Shown: positions 49,315-58,876 of the stretch, in pieces | Layout of the letters: every line of letters begins with the position of its first letter | Numbering within the stretch: the first letter of the stretch is position 1 | Source of the DNA: Burkholderia pyrrocinia | GTDB lineage: Bacteria; Pseudomonadota; Gammaproteobacteria; Burkholderiales; Burkholderiaceae | DNA: 64,000 bases | Assembly: GCF_001028665.1 (NCBI RefSeq) | Contig: NZ_CP011503.1 | Location: forward strand, 868,001 to 932,000 | Reading direction: 5' to 3' | The notes under the pieces: model-generated | Seen by the model: the letters and a program-made list of their open reading frames with translations, nothing else | Told to the model about the DNA's origin: nothing | Database searches by the model: none | Made by a program: the position numbers and the translations under genes

Positions 49315-49923
49315 TCATGCGTCCGGCTTCGCCGCGCCCTGCGCCGCGGTACTGCGCGTCGCCGGCGCCGGCGCAGCCGGCGTATTGAGCTCGAAGAACG
49401 TGTACGACAGCGTGATCGTTTTCACGTCCTTCGGCAGTTTCGGATCGATCACGAACACCACCTGCATCTTGCGCGACTCGTTCGCGGCCAATGTTTGCTG
49501 CGTGAAGCAAAAGCATTCGATCTTCTTGAAGAACTCCGTCGCCTGCTTCGGCGCGTAGCTCGGAATCGCCTGCGCAACGACCGGCCGGCCCTGCCCGTTC
49601 GTCACGTCGTACACGATCGTCGTCAGTTCGCCCGGGTGCACGTCGACGCTGTTGTGCTCCGGCTTGAAACCGAGCGGGCCGCGCGCGTTCGCATCGAACT
49701 CGACCGACACCGTGCGGCTGGTGTCGACCTGCGAGTTCTTCACCTCGCGCTCGCTGACGTCGCGCTGCACCAGGTTGTTGATGCCGGTGATCTGGCAGAT
49801 CGCCCGATACATCGGGATCAGCGCGAAGCCGAAACCGAACATCAGCCCGGCCACGACGAAGAGCTTCACCAGCATCGAACGATTGAATGCGCGATCGACG
49901 GCGCCGTCTTCCGGCTTCGACAT
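49315..49923 (-). CDS. ctaG: Cytochrome c oxidase assembly protein CtaG (Cox11)
   Basis: Delivers copper to the CuB site of subunit I. The 202-residue product has one N-terminal helix (MLVKLFVVAGLMFGFGFALIPMY) and a periplasmic immunoglobulin-like domain with the copper motif KIECFCFTQQTL (Cys-x-Cys near 109-111). Also EFDANARGPLGFKPE and NLVQRDVSEREVKNSQVDTSR. Located between ctaD and ctaE as expected. Confidence 0.96.
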   Translation of the reverse strand: MSKPEDGAVDRAFNRSMLVKLFVVAGLMFGFGFALIPMYRAICQITGINNLVQRDVSEREVKNSQVDTSRTVSVEFDANARGPLGFKPEHNSVDVHPGELTTIVYDVTNGQGRPVVAQAIPSYAPKQATEFFKKIECFCFTQQTLAANESRKMQVVFVIDPKLPKDVKTITLSYTFFELNTPAAPAPATRSTAAQGAAKPDA

Positions 49924-49958
49924 ACGACAACTTCCTCGCTACTGCGTCAGTTACAGCA

Positions 49959-50099
49959 TCAGTGAGTGGACAGCCACCACTGCTTGATCACGACACCCAC
50001 GAAAAAAACGGCGGCGATGACGAGCAGGATGAGGCCGAGCCGCTTGTTGCCCGCGCGAATCTGCTCGGGCGATCGTCTTTCTTGTGGATTCCGGTTCAT
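49959..50099 (-). CDS. Cytochrome oxidase small assembly protein (46 residues)
   Basis: A short frame between ctaD and ctaG with start ATG 50099. It has a charged N-terminus (NRNPQERRSPEQIRAGNKR) and one helix (LGLILLVIAAVFFVGVVIKQ), ending WWLSTH. Similar tiny single-helix proteins occur at this place in many beta- and gammaproteobacterial cox operons and are annotated as cytochrome oxidase small assembly protein. No strong ribosome binding site; translational coupling to ctaD is likely. Confidence 0.8.
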   Translation of the reverse strand: MNRNPQERRSPEQIRAGNKRLGLILLVIAAVFFVGVVIKQWWLSTH

Positions 50100-50168
50100 C
50101 TGAAACTTCGGTTCGGCGCCCGCCGCGCCTGCCTGCGCGGCAGGCAGCGGCGGAGCGCACGGTGAAAC

Positions 50169-51776
50169 TTACTCGACGTGCGGCGGTTGCTCGAACGTGT
50201 GGAACGGAGCCGGGCTCGGCACCGTCCACTCGAGGCCCGTCGCGCCATCCCACGGCTTGTCCGACGCCTTTTCCAGCTCGCCGCCGCCACGGTAGGCCGG
50301 CAGCGCGACCGCGAACAGGAAGTACACCTGCGCGAGGCCGAAGCCGAATGCGCCGATCGTCGCAACCTGGTTGAAGTCCGTGAACTGCGCCGGGTAGTCC
50401 GCATAACGACGCGGCATGCCCGCGAGACCGACGAAGTGCATCGGGAAGAACGTCAGGTTGAAGAAGATCATCGACGACCAGAAGTGGATCTTGCCGCGCG
50501 TCTCGTTGTACATCCAGCCCGTCCACTTCGGTGCCCAGTAGTACCAGCCCGAGAACAGCGCGAACAATGAGCCTGCCACCAGCACGTAGTGGAAGTGCGC
50601 CACCACGAAGTAGGTACCGTGATACTGGATGTCGAGCGGCGCCATCGCGAGCATCAGGCCCGTCAGGCCGCCGAACGTGAACACGAACAGGAAGCCGATC
50701 GCGAACAGCATCGGGGTTTCGAACGTCATCGAACCGCGCCACATCGTCGCGAGCCAGTTGAACACCTTCACGCCCGTCGGCACCGCGATCAGCATCGTCG
50801 CGTACATGAAGAACAGCTGACCGGTGACCGGCATGCCCGTGGCGAACATGTGGTGCGCCCAGACCATGAACGACAGGATCGCGATCGAAGCCGTCGCATA
50901 CACCATCGAGCTATAGCCGAACAGCGTCTTGCGTGCGAACGCCGGGATCACCTGCGACACGATCCCGAACGCCGGCAGAATCATGATGTACACCTCGGGG
51001 TGGCCGAAGAACCAGAAGATGTGCTGGTACATCACCGGGTCGCCGCCGCCTGCCGCGTTGAAGAACGACGTGCCGAAGTGGCGGTCGAACAGCACCATCG
51101 TGATCGCGCCTGCCAGAACCGGCATCACGGCGATCAGCAGGTACGCCGTGATCAGCCACGTCCATGCGAACATCGGCATCTTCATCAGCGTCATGCCCGG
51201 TGCGCGCATGTTCAGGATCGTCACGACGATGTTGATCCCGCCCATGATCGACGACGCGCCCATGATGTGCACCGCGAAGATCGCGAAGTCCATGCCCGGG
51301 CCCATCTGCGTCGACAGCGGCGCGTACAGCGTCCAGCCGGCGGCCGTCGCGCCGCCCGGCGCGAAGAACGAGCCGACCAGCAGCACTGCCGCGACCGGCA
51401 GCAGCCAGAAGCTGAAGTTGTTCATCCGCGCGAACGCCATGTCGGACGCGCCGATCTGCAGCGGAATCATCCAGTTCGCGAAGCCGACGAACGCCGGCAT
51501 GATCGCGCCGAACACCATGATCAGGCCGTGCATCGTCGTGAGTTCGTTGAAGAACTCCGGACGCATGATCTGCAGGCCCGGCTCGAACAGTTCGGCACGG
51601 ATGCCGAGCGCCATCACGCCGCCCGACAGGAACATGATGAACGAGAACAGCAGGTACAGCGTACCGATGTCCTTGTGGTTGGTGGCGAACAGCCAGCGCC
51701 GCCAGCCGTGCGGCATTTCGTGCGCGTGGTCGTCGTGCGCGTGGTCCGCGGCTACGTCGTGCCCGATGCTAGACAT
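50169..51776 (-). CDS. ctaD: Cytochrome c oxidase subunit I
   Basis: Catalytic subunit with heme a, heme a3 and CuB, reducing oxygen and pumping protons. The 535-residue product has twelve helices. Motifs are TNHKDIGTLYLLFSFIMF; TMHGLIMVFGAIMPAFVGFANWMIPLQ-type helix 2; HIFWFFGHPEVYIMILP with the CuB His and cross-linked Tyr; SFMVWAHHMFATGMP; and HGTYFVVAHFHYVLVAG with the heme His residues. A His-rich N-terminus (HDVAADHAHDDHAHEMPHG) precedes helix 1. Also called coxA. Confidence 0.98.
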   Translation of the reverse strand: MSSIGHDVAADHAHDDHAHEMPHGWRRWLFATNHKDIGTLYLLFSFIMFLSGGVMALGIRAELFEPGLQIMRPEFFNELTTMHGLIMVFGAIMPAFVGFANWMIPLQIGASDMAFARMNNFSFWLLPVAAVLLVGSFFAPGGATAAGWTLYAPLSTQMGPGMDFAIFAVHIMGASSIMGGINIVVTILNMRAPGMTLMKMPMFAWTWLITAYLLIAVMPVLAGAITMVLFDRHFGTSFFNAAGGGDPVMYQHIFWFFGHPEVYIMILPAFGIVSQVIPAFARKTLFGYSSMVYATASIAILSFMVWAHHMFATGMPVTGQLFFMYATMLIAVPTGVKVFNWLATMWRGSMTFETPMLFAIGFLFVFTFGGLTGLMLAMAPLDIQYHGTYFVVAHFHYVLVAGSLFALFSGWYYWAPKWTGWMYNETRGKIHFWSSMIFFNLTFFPMHFVGLAGMPRRYADYPAQFTDFNQVATIGAFGFGLAQVYFLFAVALPAYRGGGELEKASDKPWDGATGLEWTVPSPAPFHTFEQPPHVE

Positions 51777-51819
51777 GAGAATCTCCTAATGCGAATACGT
51801 CGACTAACTCAGCGACACG

Positions 51820-53415
51820 TCAAGCCGCCGGCCCGATCTCGACACGCCGGGCTTCCTTCGCGTCAGCCCCGCCCGTGATCGTTTCCGGCTTTTTGAGAAT
51901 AATGTGGTCTTCCGCCACGCCTGCTGCCTTCAGCGCGTCGCGCACGGCCTGTGCGCGCTGCTTCGCCAGTTCGGCGTTCGCGTCGGCCGAGCCCGTCTTG
52001 TCGGTGAAGCCCGACAGCGCGAGCTTCGCGTCCGGATGTGCCTTCGCATAGTCAGCCGCGGCGGCGATCGCCGCTTTCGCGTCGGCCGGCAGCACGCTCT
52101 TGCCCGTCTCGAAGTAGATCGTCGACAGTGCGGCCGATGCCGACGCTGCCGCCGGCTGCTCGGCCGCGCCCGACGCAGCTCGCGCTGGTGCCGAAGCCGC
52201 TTCGGCCGGCGCCGCTGCGCCTGCCGTGTCCGCCGGCATCTTGCCGTTGCGCGCGTCAGCCACTTGCTTCGGCTGCAGCAGGTCGTTCTTGTGGTTGCCC
52301 CACGAATTGCGCTCGTACGTGATGACCGATGCGATGTCGAGGTCCGACAGCGACGCCCACGACGGCATTGCACCCTTGCCGTTCAGCACGCGCTCGACGT
52401 GGCCGGCGATCGGGCCGTTCACGATCGGGCTGCCGTCCATCGCCGGGAACGCGCCGAGGCCCTTGCCGCTCACCTGGTGGCAGGCCGCGCAGTTCGCCTT
52501 GTAGACTTCCTCGCCGTGCGCGACGAGTTCGGCCATCGTGTAGACCTTGTTCGGATCGACCGACGCGCTGGCCATCTTGGCCTTCTGCGCGGTGACCCAC
52601 TTCGCGTAGTCGTCTTCCGACAGCACTTCGACCACGACCGGCATGTACGCGTGTTCCTTGCCGCACAGCTCGGTACAGAAACCGCGGAAGGTACCGACCT
52701 TGTCGGCCTTGAACCACGTGTCGCGCACGAAGCCGGGAATCGCATCCTGCTTCACGCCGAACGCGGGCACGTACCACGAGTGGACGACGTCGTTCGCGGT
52801 CGTGATGATGCGGATCTTCTTGTTGACCGGCACGACGAGCGGGTTGTCGACTTCCTGCAAATAGGTGTCGGTGATCGGCTTCTTGCCCATCACTTCGTCG
52901 CGCGGGGTGGACAGCGTCGACAGGAAGCCGATGCCCTCGCCCGGGCCCTTCACGTAGTCGTAGCCCCACTTCCACTGGTAGCCGGTGACCTTGATCGTGA
53001 GATCGGCGTTCGTCGTGTCCTTCATCGCGACGACGGCCTTCGTCGCCGGCAGCGCCATCAGCACGACGATGACGAACGGCACGATCGTCCAGATGATCTC
53101 GACGGTCGTGCTTTCATGGAAATTGGCGGACTTGTGGCCTTTGGATTTGCGGTGCGCGAAGATCGAATAGAACATCACGCCGAACACGCCGACGAAGATC
53201 ACCGTACACAGGATCAGCATCATCGTGTGGAGATCGTAGAGCTCCTCGGCGATCTTCGTGACAGGCGGCTGAAAGTTGATCTCGTTGACACGGGGGCCGC
53301 CCGGGCTATCACCGACCGCCAGGGCGGCACCGGCAAAGAGCAAACCGCTGCATGCCAGCACGCCCGCGAGGGCTCGCTTGATTGTTTTCATAGCATCCTT
53401 ACCCAAAATTTCCAT
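51820..53415 (-). CDS. ctaC: Cytochrome c oxidase subunit II fused to cytochrome c and OmpA-like domains
   Basis: Receives electrons from cytochrome c at CuA. The 531-residue product has a signal peptide, two helices (about 60-80 and 105-120) and the cupredoxin domain with CuA site GFCTELCGKEHAYMP near 243-257. A cytochrome c domain follows (heme motif ANCAACHQVSGKG near 306-318), making it a caa3-like subunit. An Ala-rich linker leads to an unusual C-terminal OmpA-like domain (about 430-531; IYFETGKSVLPADA, LSGFTDKTGSADANAELAKQ). Start ATG 53415 has GGAGGG upstream; ATG 53391 is a good alternative. Confidence 0.95.
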   Translation of the reverse strand: MEILGKDAMKTIKRALAGVLACSGLLFAGAALAVGDSPGGPRVNEINFQPPVTKIAEELYDLHTMMLILCTVIFVGVFGVMFYSIFAHRKSKGHKSANFHESTTVEIIWTIVPFVIVVLMALPATKAVVAMKDTTNADLTIKVTGYQWKWGYDYVKGPGEGIGFLSTLSTPRDEVMGKKPITDTYLQEVDNPLVVPVNKKIRIITTANDVVHSWYVPAFGVKQDAIPGFVRDTWFKADKVGTFRGFCTELCGKEHAYMPVVVEVLSEDDYAKWVTAQKAKMASASVDPNKVYTMAELVAHGEEVYKANCAACHQVSGKGLGAFPAMDGSPIVNGPIAGHVERVLNGKGAMPSWASLSDLDIASVITYERNSWGNHKNDLLQPKQVADARNGKMPADTAGAAAPAEAASAPARAASGAAEQPAAASASAALSTIYFETGKSVLPADAKAAIAAAADYAKAHPDAKLALSGFTDKTGSADANAELAKQRAQAVRDALKAAGVAEDHIILKKPETITGGADAKEARRVEIGPAA

Positions 53416-53472
53416 TCAAACCCTCCCCCGTCGCAAGCCGCCGGCCTGTTCCCGGCCGGTGCCCGCGCCTCG

Positions 53473-53958
53473 TCAGCCGCAGCGCCTGAGCGACACGCGC
53501 AGTTCGTCGGCGAACTGCGCACGCTTGTGCTGCGCGAGATGCTGCCCGATTACGACGGTCTGCCCGCGCGATACCAGTCGAATCGGATCGCGTGGCGTCG
53601 CACCCGGCTCGACCCGCACCCAGCGCGGGTTGAATTCGATCTGCGTGAGCCGCTCCGCATCCATCCGCTCGATCACGAGCCGGTGCGGAAACAGCCTGAT
53701 GCGTTCGTAATCGACCGCATGGCGAGCATAGATCGCAAATGCGACACCCACCGCCAGCAACTCGATTCCGGTGAAGGGCATGACGAGCCAAGCCCCCCAC
53801 CACATCAGCAACCCCGCGATCACCAGCGAGAAGCCTGCGAGCGACGCGTAAAGCAGCACGAACTGGCGTGGCGACGCCGAACAGTTGCGTTTCATCAGCC
53901 AGTCTTCGAGGACCGGTTCGCCGTTCGTCGTCTCCGCCAAAACCCTCGCTGCTTCCAT
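53473..53958 (-). CDS. DUF2244 membrane protein upstream of ctaC
   Basis: A 161-residue protein with two adjacent hydrophobic helices (about 37-75; FVLLYASLAGFSLVIAGLLM and WLVMPFTGIELLAVGVAFAI), followed by YARHAVDYERIRLFPHRLVIE and a soluble tail, the pattern of DUF2244. The start ATG 53958 has GAGG upstream and lies after the predicted promoter; ATG 53997 or 54048 would extend it, but the latter overlaps the -10 box. First gene of the ctaC-ctaE run; function unknown. Confidence 0.82.
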   Translation of the reverse strand: MEAARVLAETTNGEPVLEDWLMKRNCSASPRQFVLLYASLAGFSLVIAGLLMWWGAWLVMPFTGIELLAVGVAFAIYARHAVDYERIRLFPHRLVIERMDAERLTQIEFNPRWVRVEPGATPRDPIRLVSRGQTVVIGQHLAQHKRAQFADELRVSLRRCG

Positions 53959-54046
53959 CGCCGCCTCACGCGAATGGCATGCGATGCATGCCTGCATCGG
54001 ACTCGTCGCCCCGTATTGCGGGGACCCCGGGACGACAAGCTGACGC

Positions 54047-54075
54047 ATTATAGGCGGGTTCAATGGCATCCACAA
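54047..54075 (-). promoter_or_regulatory. Promoter of the DUF2244-ctaC-ctaE operon
   Basis: On the minus strand TTGTGG, 17 bases, TATAAT. The predicted start of transcription, near 54040, precedes the DUF2244 ATG by about 80 bases. Confidence 0.7.
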
Positions 54076-54192
54076 GCAAGCGCCTATCGCCCCGCAAGCC
54101 AAGCGCGACAAGCTTTCCGGCCATTTTTGGCGCCAATTCGACCCCGCTTTGCGCCGCTAATTCCAGACATAACAAAACCCCTCTTTACCGCT

Positions 54193-55158
54193 TTACCGAT
54201 TCTTCGGACGCCCCTTTCCGATGTCCTCGATGCGCACGATCCCGTGCCCTTCTGCGGTCGTGCGCGGCACGGCCTTCCATGCGTGGCCGTAGATCACTTC
54301 GAACGTCAGGCCAATCGTGCCGTCCGCGCGCCGGCGCGCTTCCAGCGCATCGCCAAGCGCCGCACGAAAGCGCCGCGTCGCGTGCTGCGGCGCTGCCCGC
54401 TCGAACGGATAGGCGCCCCAGCGGCGCACGTCGGCCAGCAGGGAGTCGGGGGATTGGTAGGTGACGGTCAGCACTTCCTGGTCCATCACGGGAATCTCGA
54501 AGCCGCTCTCGACGAGCATGTCGCCGAGGTCGTGCATGTCGACGAAATCGATCACGCGCGCGGCGGGCGGCGCGATGCCGAGCGCCGCTTCGGCGTCCGC
54601 GCAGGCCGCGCGCAGCTCGCGCAGCGTGTCGGGGCCGAGCGTGCTGAACATCAGCAGCCCGTTCACGCGCAGCACGCGCTGCCATTCGGGCAGCACCGCG
54701 TCGGGGCGCGAATGCCAGTGGAGCGCGAGATTCGACCAGATCAGGTCGAACGCGCCGCCCGGGAACGGCAGCGCGGCGAAGTCGGCCTGCGCGACGCGCG
54801 GGCCGCGCTGGCCCAGCGCCCGGCCGAGCGAAGCCGGCAGCCAGCGGCGCCAGCTCGTCTGCTCGACCTCGCGCTGACCGGCCCGCGCGAGCATCGCGCC
54901 GGACAGGTCGACGCCGAATACGGGCGCCTCCGGAAAGCGCGCGCGCAGCGCCGGCAGATCGTCGCCCGGGCCGCAGCCCGCATCGAGCACGGCCGTGGGG
55001 CTCACCTTGATGTATTCGAGGCGCTCGTTCATCCGCTGCGCGATCTCGCGCGGCAGGAACGCGACCGCGTCGAACGTGGCGGCACGGCGATCGAAGATCC
55101 GCCGCAGGCGCCTGGCGTCATTGGCCGGACGGCTGGTTGAAGTCGAAGCTGGGGACAT
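54193..55158 (-). CDS. Class I SAM methyltransferase, BioC-like
   Basis: A 321-residue methyltransferase. It has the BioC-type start RRIFDRRAATFDAVAFLPREIAQRM, SAM motif I VLDAGCGPGDDLPALR, and IWSNLALHWHSRPD with LFSTLGPDTLREL, which BioC proteins share. BioC methylates malonyl-ACP to start biotin synthesis. No other bio gene is adjacent, so the exact substrate is open. The start is taken at ATG 55158; a GTG three codons earlier is in frame, and neither has a clear ribosome binding site. It diverges from the ComF gene. Confidence 0.82.
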   Translation of the reverse strand: MSPASTSTSRPANDARRLRRIFDRRAATFDAVAFLPREIAQRMNERLEYIKVSPTAVLDAGCGPGDDLPALRARFPEAPVFGVDLSGAMLARAGQREVEQTSWRRWLPASLGRALGQRGPRVAQADFAALPFPGGAFDLIWSNLALHWHSRPDAVLPEWQRVLRVNGLLMFSTLGPDTLRELRAACADAEAALGIAPPAARVIDFVDMHDLGDMLVESGFEIPVMDQEVLTVTYQSPDSLLADVRRWGAYPFERAAPQHATRRFRAALGDALEARRRADGTIGLTFEVIYGHAWKAVPRTTAEGHGIVRIEDIGKGRPKNR

Positions 55159-55241
55159 GTCGGGCACACTGGCGAAGAGCCCGAAGTATACTCGCTCGCC
55201 CCGCAGGCTTCATCGAGACGGGGCTGCCAGGAGTGTTCGCG

Positions 55242-56045
55242 ATGATCCGCAGTTCCGCTCCGCGCACGATGCGCGTCGTTTTGTCGCAGTTTCGCACGCT
55301 GGCCGCGCGCTTCGCCGCGGTCGCGCTGCCGAATCGCTGCGCACTGTGCGGCAATTTGTCACACGCCGTGATTTGCGTTGCCTGCGACGCCGCGTACTGG
55401 AATGAAGCACGGCTGCGCTGCGACGTCTGCGCGCTGCCGCTGGGCGTCGGCCAACTGCGTTCGCGCCCGCTCCGTGGCAGGCACACCGGCGCCGGCCGCG
55501 CGGCCGCGTACCGCTGCGACGCGTGCCGCACCGCGCCGCCGCCGTTCGATGCGACGCTCGCGCTCGCGGATTACCGCGCGCCGCTCGACGGGCTCGCGCG
55601 TGGCCTGAAGTTTCATGCGCGGCTCGCGCTCGGCGCCGAATTCGCGGCCCGGCTCGCCCGGCTGGTCGACGATACGCAACGCACCGGCGGCTTCGACCTG
55701 GTCGCGCCGGTGCCGCTGTCGCATGGGCGGCTCGTCGCGCGCGGCTACAACCAGGCATGGGCAATCGCGCGGCCGCTCGCGCGCCGGCTCGGCGTGCACG
55801 CGGATGCGGCGCTGCTCGCGCGGGTCGCCGACACCGCGCCGCAGTCGCGGCTCGCCCTGCGCGCGCGGCGCGACAACATGATGGCGGCGTTCGCAGTGGC
55901 GGGCGACGTCGCGGGCCGCCACGTTGCGCTCGTCGACGACGTGATGACATCCGGCGCGACGCTCGCGGCCGCCGCGCACGCACTGAAGGCGGCGGGCGCC
56001 GCGCGCGTGACGAATCTGGTTGCGCTGCGCACCGCCAGGGATTAA
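55242..56045 (+). CDS. ComF-family phosphoribosyltransferase-like protein
   Basis: A 267-residue protein of the ComF/GntX family, linked to DNA uptake or, more often, of unknown role. The N-terminal zinc-ribbon-like region has paired Cys (RCALCGN, CVACDAAYW, CDVCALP, CDACRTAPPP). The C-terminal phosphoribosyltransferase domain has VPLSHGRLVARGYNQA and the PRPP loop VALVDDVMTSGATL. Start ATG 55242 follows AGGAG; a longer frame overlaps the divergent methyltransferase. trmL follows after 107 bases. Confidence 0.9.
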   Translation: MIRSSAPRTMRVVLSQFRTLAARFAAVALPNRCALCGNLSHAVICVACDAAYWNEARLRCDVCALPLGVGQLRSRPLRGRHTGAGRAAAYRCDACRTAPPPFDATLALADYRAPLDGLARGLKFHARLALGAEFAARLARLVDDTQRTGGFDLVAPVPLSHGRLVARGYNQAWAIARPLARRLGVHADAALLARVADTAPQSRLALRARRDNMMAAFAVAGDVAGRHVALVDDVMTSGATLAAAAHALKAAGAARVTNLVALRTARD

Positions 56046-56152
56046 TTAGATAGGGAGGCCGGCCGCCTGCACGCGGCCGTAGCCGTCACGAACCGGCCGG
56101 CCGGGAAGGAGCGCGCGCTGCTCCGCCCCGGCCGGCCCAGCCAAACCGAAAC

Positions 56153-56623
56153 ATGTTCAACGTCGTCCTCGTCGCTCCCGAAATTCCGCCGAACACCGGC
56201 AACGTGATCCGCCTGTGCGCCAACACCGGCGCGCACCTGCACCTGATCGAGCCGCTCGGCTTTCCGCTCGACGACGCGAGGATGCGCCGTGCCGGCCTCG
56301 ACTATCACGAATATGCGCAGATGCGCGTGCACCGCGACTGGGACGCGTTCGTCGCGGCCGAATCGCCCGATCCCGCGCGGATGTTCGCGTTCACGACGCG
56401 CGGCTCGGGCCGCTTCCACGATCATGCATTCCTGCCGGGCGACTGGTTCGTGTTCGGCTCGGAGACACGCGGCCTGCCCGCGGGGCTGCTCGAACGCTTC
56501 CCGAACGAACAGCGCGTGCGCCTGCCGATGCGGCCGGACAACCGCAGCCTGAACCTGTCGAACACGGTCGCGGTGGTCGTGTTCGAGGCGTGGCGCCAGG
56601 CCGGCTTCGAAGGCGGCGCATGA
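56153..56623 (+). CDS. trmL: tRNA (cytidine/uridine34-2'-O)-methyltransferase TrmL
   Basis: SPOUT-family enzyme that 2'-O-methylates the wobble base of tRNA-Leu. The 156-residue product has the knot motifs NVVLVAPEIPPNTGNVIRLC at the N-terminus, FVFGSETRGLPAGLL, and RLPMRPDNRSLNLSNTVAVV near the C-terminus. Length and motifs match TrmL. Confidence 0.96.
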   Translation: MFNVVLVAPEIPPNTGNVIRLCANTGAHLHLIEPLGFPLDDARMRRAGLDYHEYAQMRVHRDWDAFVAAESPDPARMFAFTTRGSGRFHDHAFLPGDWFVFGSETRGLPAGLLERFPNEQRVRLPMRPDNRSLNLSNTVAVVVFEAWRQAGFEGGA

Positions 56624-56645
56624 CGCGGGCCCGCCGCGGGCTGCA

Positions 56646-57170
56646 TCAGGCCCGCGTAAGCCGTGCGCGATACAGGTCGTAGATGTCGGGGGAAAAGCAC
56701 GCGAACACCACGCGCGCAAGATTCGGCGCCTGCGGCAGCATTTCGGCGACGGTGCCGACTGCGATTTCGACGGCCTCGCCCGCCGGATAGCGGTAGATGC
56801 CGCAACTGATCGCCGGGAACGCGATCGACGTCGCGGCGACCTCCTCCGCCAGTTCGATCGCGCGCCGGTAGCACGATGCGAGCAGGTCGGGCTCGCCGCG
56901 ATCGCCGCCGTGCCACACCGGCCCGACCGCATGGATCACGTAGCGCGCCGGCAGCCCGTGGCCGCGCGTAAGCTTCGCGTCGCCCGTATCGCAGCCGCCG
57001 AGCGTACGGCACTCCGCGAGCAGGCCGGGGCCGGCTGCGCGATGGATCGCGCCGTCGACACCGCCCCCGCCGAGCAGCGAGCCGTTCGCGGCGTTGACGA
57101 TCACGTCGACCTCGAGCGTCGTGATGTCGACGACCTGCGCGTCGAGCGTGGTGGAATGGATCTGCAGCAT
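56646..57170 (-). CDS. Macrodomain protein (O-acetyl-ADP-ribose deacetylase type)
   Basis: A 174-residue macrodomain of the MacroD/YmdB class, which removes ADP-ribose esters or O-acetyl groups. Motifs are [30 protein letters not shown] with the catalytic Asn and Asp, [22 protein letters not shown], and [19 protein letters not shown]. Start ATG 57170 follows GGGAGG. No sirtuin or toxin partner is adjacent. Confidence 0.95.
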   Translation of the reverse strand: MLQIHSTTLDAQVVDITTLEVDVIVNAANGSLLGGGGVDGAIHRAAGPGLLAECRTLGGCDTGDAKLTRGHGLPARYVIHAVGPVWHGGDRGEPDLLASCYRRAIELAEEVAATSIAFPAISCGIYRYPAGEAVEIAVGTVAEMLPQAPNLARVVFACFSPDIYDLYRARLTRA

Positions 57171-57262
57171 GACAACCTCCCGAAGTGCCGGAGACTGTTC
57201 AAGCGTAGTGCGCTTTGGCGCCGCGCGCCTGGCGCGACCGCGCCGGGCGGCGCCCGTCCGCG

Positions 57263-58261
57263 CTACTCGGCGCGCGCGTCGCGCCGCAGCAGGCCGCTGA
57301 CGGCGTCGCGCGGCGCAATGCCGTCGAACAGTACACCGCACACGGCTTCGGTGATCGGCATCTCGATCGATTGCGCTTGCGCGATCGCGAGCACGGCCTG
57401 CGCGCAGCGCACGCCTTCGGCCACGTGGCCGAGCGCACCGAGGATGTCGTTCAGCGTGCGGCCGGCCGCCAGTTGCAGGCCGACCGTGCGGTTGCGCGAC
57501 AGGTCGCCCGTTGCGGTGAGGATCAGGTCGCCGAGGCCCGTGAGGCCCGTGAAGGTTTCCGCGCGGCCGCCGAGCACGACGCCGAGCCGCGACATTTCGG
57601 CGAGGCCGCGCGTGATCAGCGCGGCGCGCGCGTTCAGCCCGAGGCCGAGGCCGTCGGAAATGCCGGTCGCGATCGCCAGCACGTTCTTCACCGCGCCGCC
57701 GACCTCGACGCCGACCACGTCGTCGCCCGTATAGATCCGCATCGCGCCGTGATGGAACGCGGCGAGCGTGCGCTCGCGGCATTCGGCGGACGCGCTCGCC
57801 ACCGTCAGCGCGACGGGCAGCGACTGCCCGACCTCGCGTGCAAAGCTCGGCCCCGACAGCACGCCGTTGCTGCGCTGTTCGGGCAGCTCGGCCGCGATCA
57901 CCTGATGCGGCAGCAGATGCGTGTCGGCCTCGAAGCCCTTGCAGACCCAGACGATGTGCGCGGGCACGCAGCCTGCGTCGCGCATCGCGTGGCACAGCGT
58001 GCGCAGGCCGGCCACGGGCGCGGCGATCACGCACAGCGCGTCGTCCGCGGCGCCATGCGCGAGCGCGGCGCCGAGATCGGCGTCGTAGCGCAATGCGTCA
58101 GGTAGCGCGATGCCGTCCAGATAACGGGAATTTTCGTGCCGGGCCTGCAGCCCGGCGATGAGCGCGGCGTCGCGCGCCCATAGAAGCGTATCGTGCCGCG
58201 CGGCCAGATGGCCCGCGAGCGCGGTGCCCCAGGCACCGGCGCCGAGAACGGCTACTTTCAT
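57263..58261 (-). CDS. gpsA: Glycerol-3-phosphate dehydrogenase [NAD(P)+]
   Basis: Makes sn-glycerol-3-phosphate from dihydroxyacetone phosphate for phospholipids. The 332-residue product has the Rossmann motif [49 protein letters not shown], the catalytic Lys in [16 protein letters not shown], and [16 protein letters not shown]. Start ATG 58261; three further codons upstream are open. It follows secB, a common pairing. Confidence 0.97.
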   Translation of the reverse strand: MKVAVLGAGAWGTALAGHLAARHDTLLWARDAALIAGLQARHENSRYLDGIALPDALRYDADLGAALAHGAADDALCVIAAPVAGLRTLCHAMRDAGCVPAHIVWVCKGFEADTHLLPHQVIAAELPEQRSNGVLSGPSFAREVGQSLPVALTVASASAECRERTLAAFHHGAMRIYTGDDVVGVEVGGAVKNVLAIATGISDGLGLGLNARAALITRGLAEMSRLGVVLGGRAETFTGLTGLGDLILTATGDLSRNRTVGLQLAAGRTLNDILGALGHVAEGVRCAQAVLAIAQAQSIEMPITEAVCGVLFDGIAPRDAVSGLLRRDARAE

Positions 58262-58286
58262 ACCCAGCACCGGTCCGAGTGAAACG

Positions 58287-58769
58287 TCAGTTCAGCGTCG
58301 TGCCGTTCGGCGCGCCTTCGGCGCCGGCGTGCTGCTGCTGAAGCTGCGCGAGACGCTGCTCGTACAGCGCCTGGAAGTTGATTTCCGCCAGGTGGATCGG
58401 CGGGAAGCCCGCGCGCGTGATCGCATCGGCGATGTTCGAACGCAGGTACGGGAACAGGATCGTCGGGCAAGCGATGCCGACGAGCGGGTCGAGCTGTTCG
58501 TCCGGAATGTTGCGAATGTCGAAAATGCCGGCCTGCTTCGCTTCGATCAGGAACGCGACCTTGTCCTTCACCTTCGCGGTGACGGTACCCGACACGACGA
58601 CTTCGAACACGCTTTCCGCGAGGCGGTCGGCCTTGACGTCGACTTCGACTTCAACCGACGGCATGTCCTGCTCGAGGAAGATCGCCGGCGAATTCGGCTG
58701 TTCGAGCGACATATCCTTCAGGTAGACGCGCTGGATGTTGAAGAACGGTTGGTTTTCGACGTCGGACAT
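58287..58769 (-). CDS. secB: Protein-export chaperone SecB
   Basis: Keeps exported precursors unfolded and passes them to SecA. The 160-residue product has [34 protein letters not shown] and [27 protein letters not shown] family segments, ending in the flexible Gln-rich tail [11 protein letters not shown]. It lies between grxC and gpsA. Confidence 0.97.
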   Translation of the reverse strand: MSDVENQPFFNIQRVYLKDMSLEQPNSPAIFLEQDMPSVEVEVDVKADRLAESVFEVVVSGTVTAKVKDKVAFLIEAKQAGIFDIRNIPDEQLDPLVGIACPTILFPYLRSNIADAITRAGFPPIHLAEINFQALYEQRLAQLQQQHAGAEGAPNGTTLN

Positions 58770-58876
58770 GGTGTTTCCCTAAAAGTGGTGACGGAGCGGC
58801 CCGGCTTCTCGCAGGCCGCCACGGATGAATCCTGCGCGCCCAAGCCGCGGCGCGGCCGGCGGCCATTCTGCCCTAA

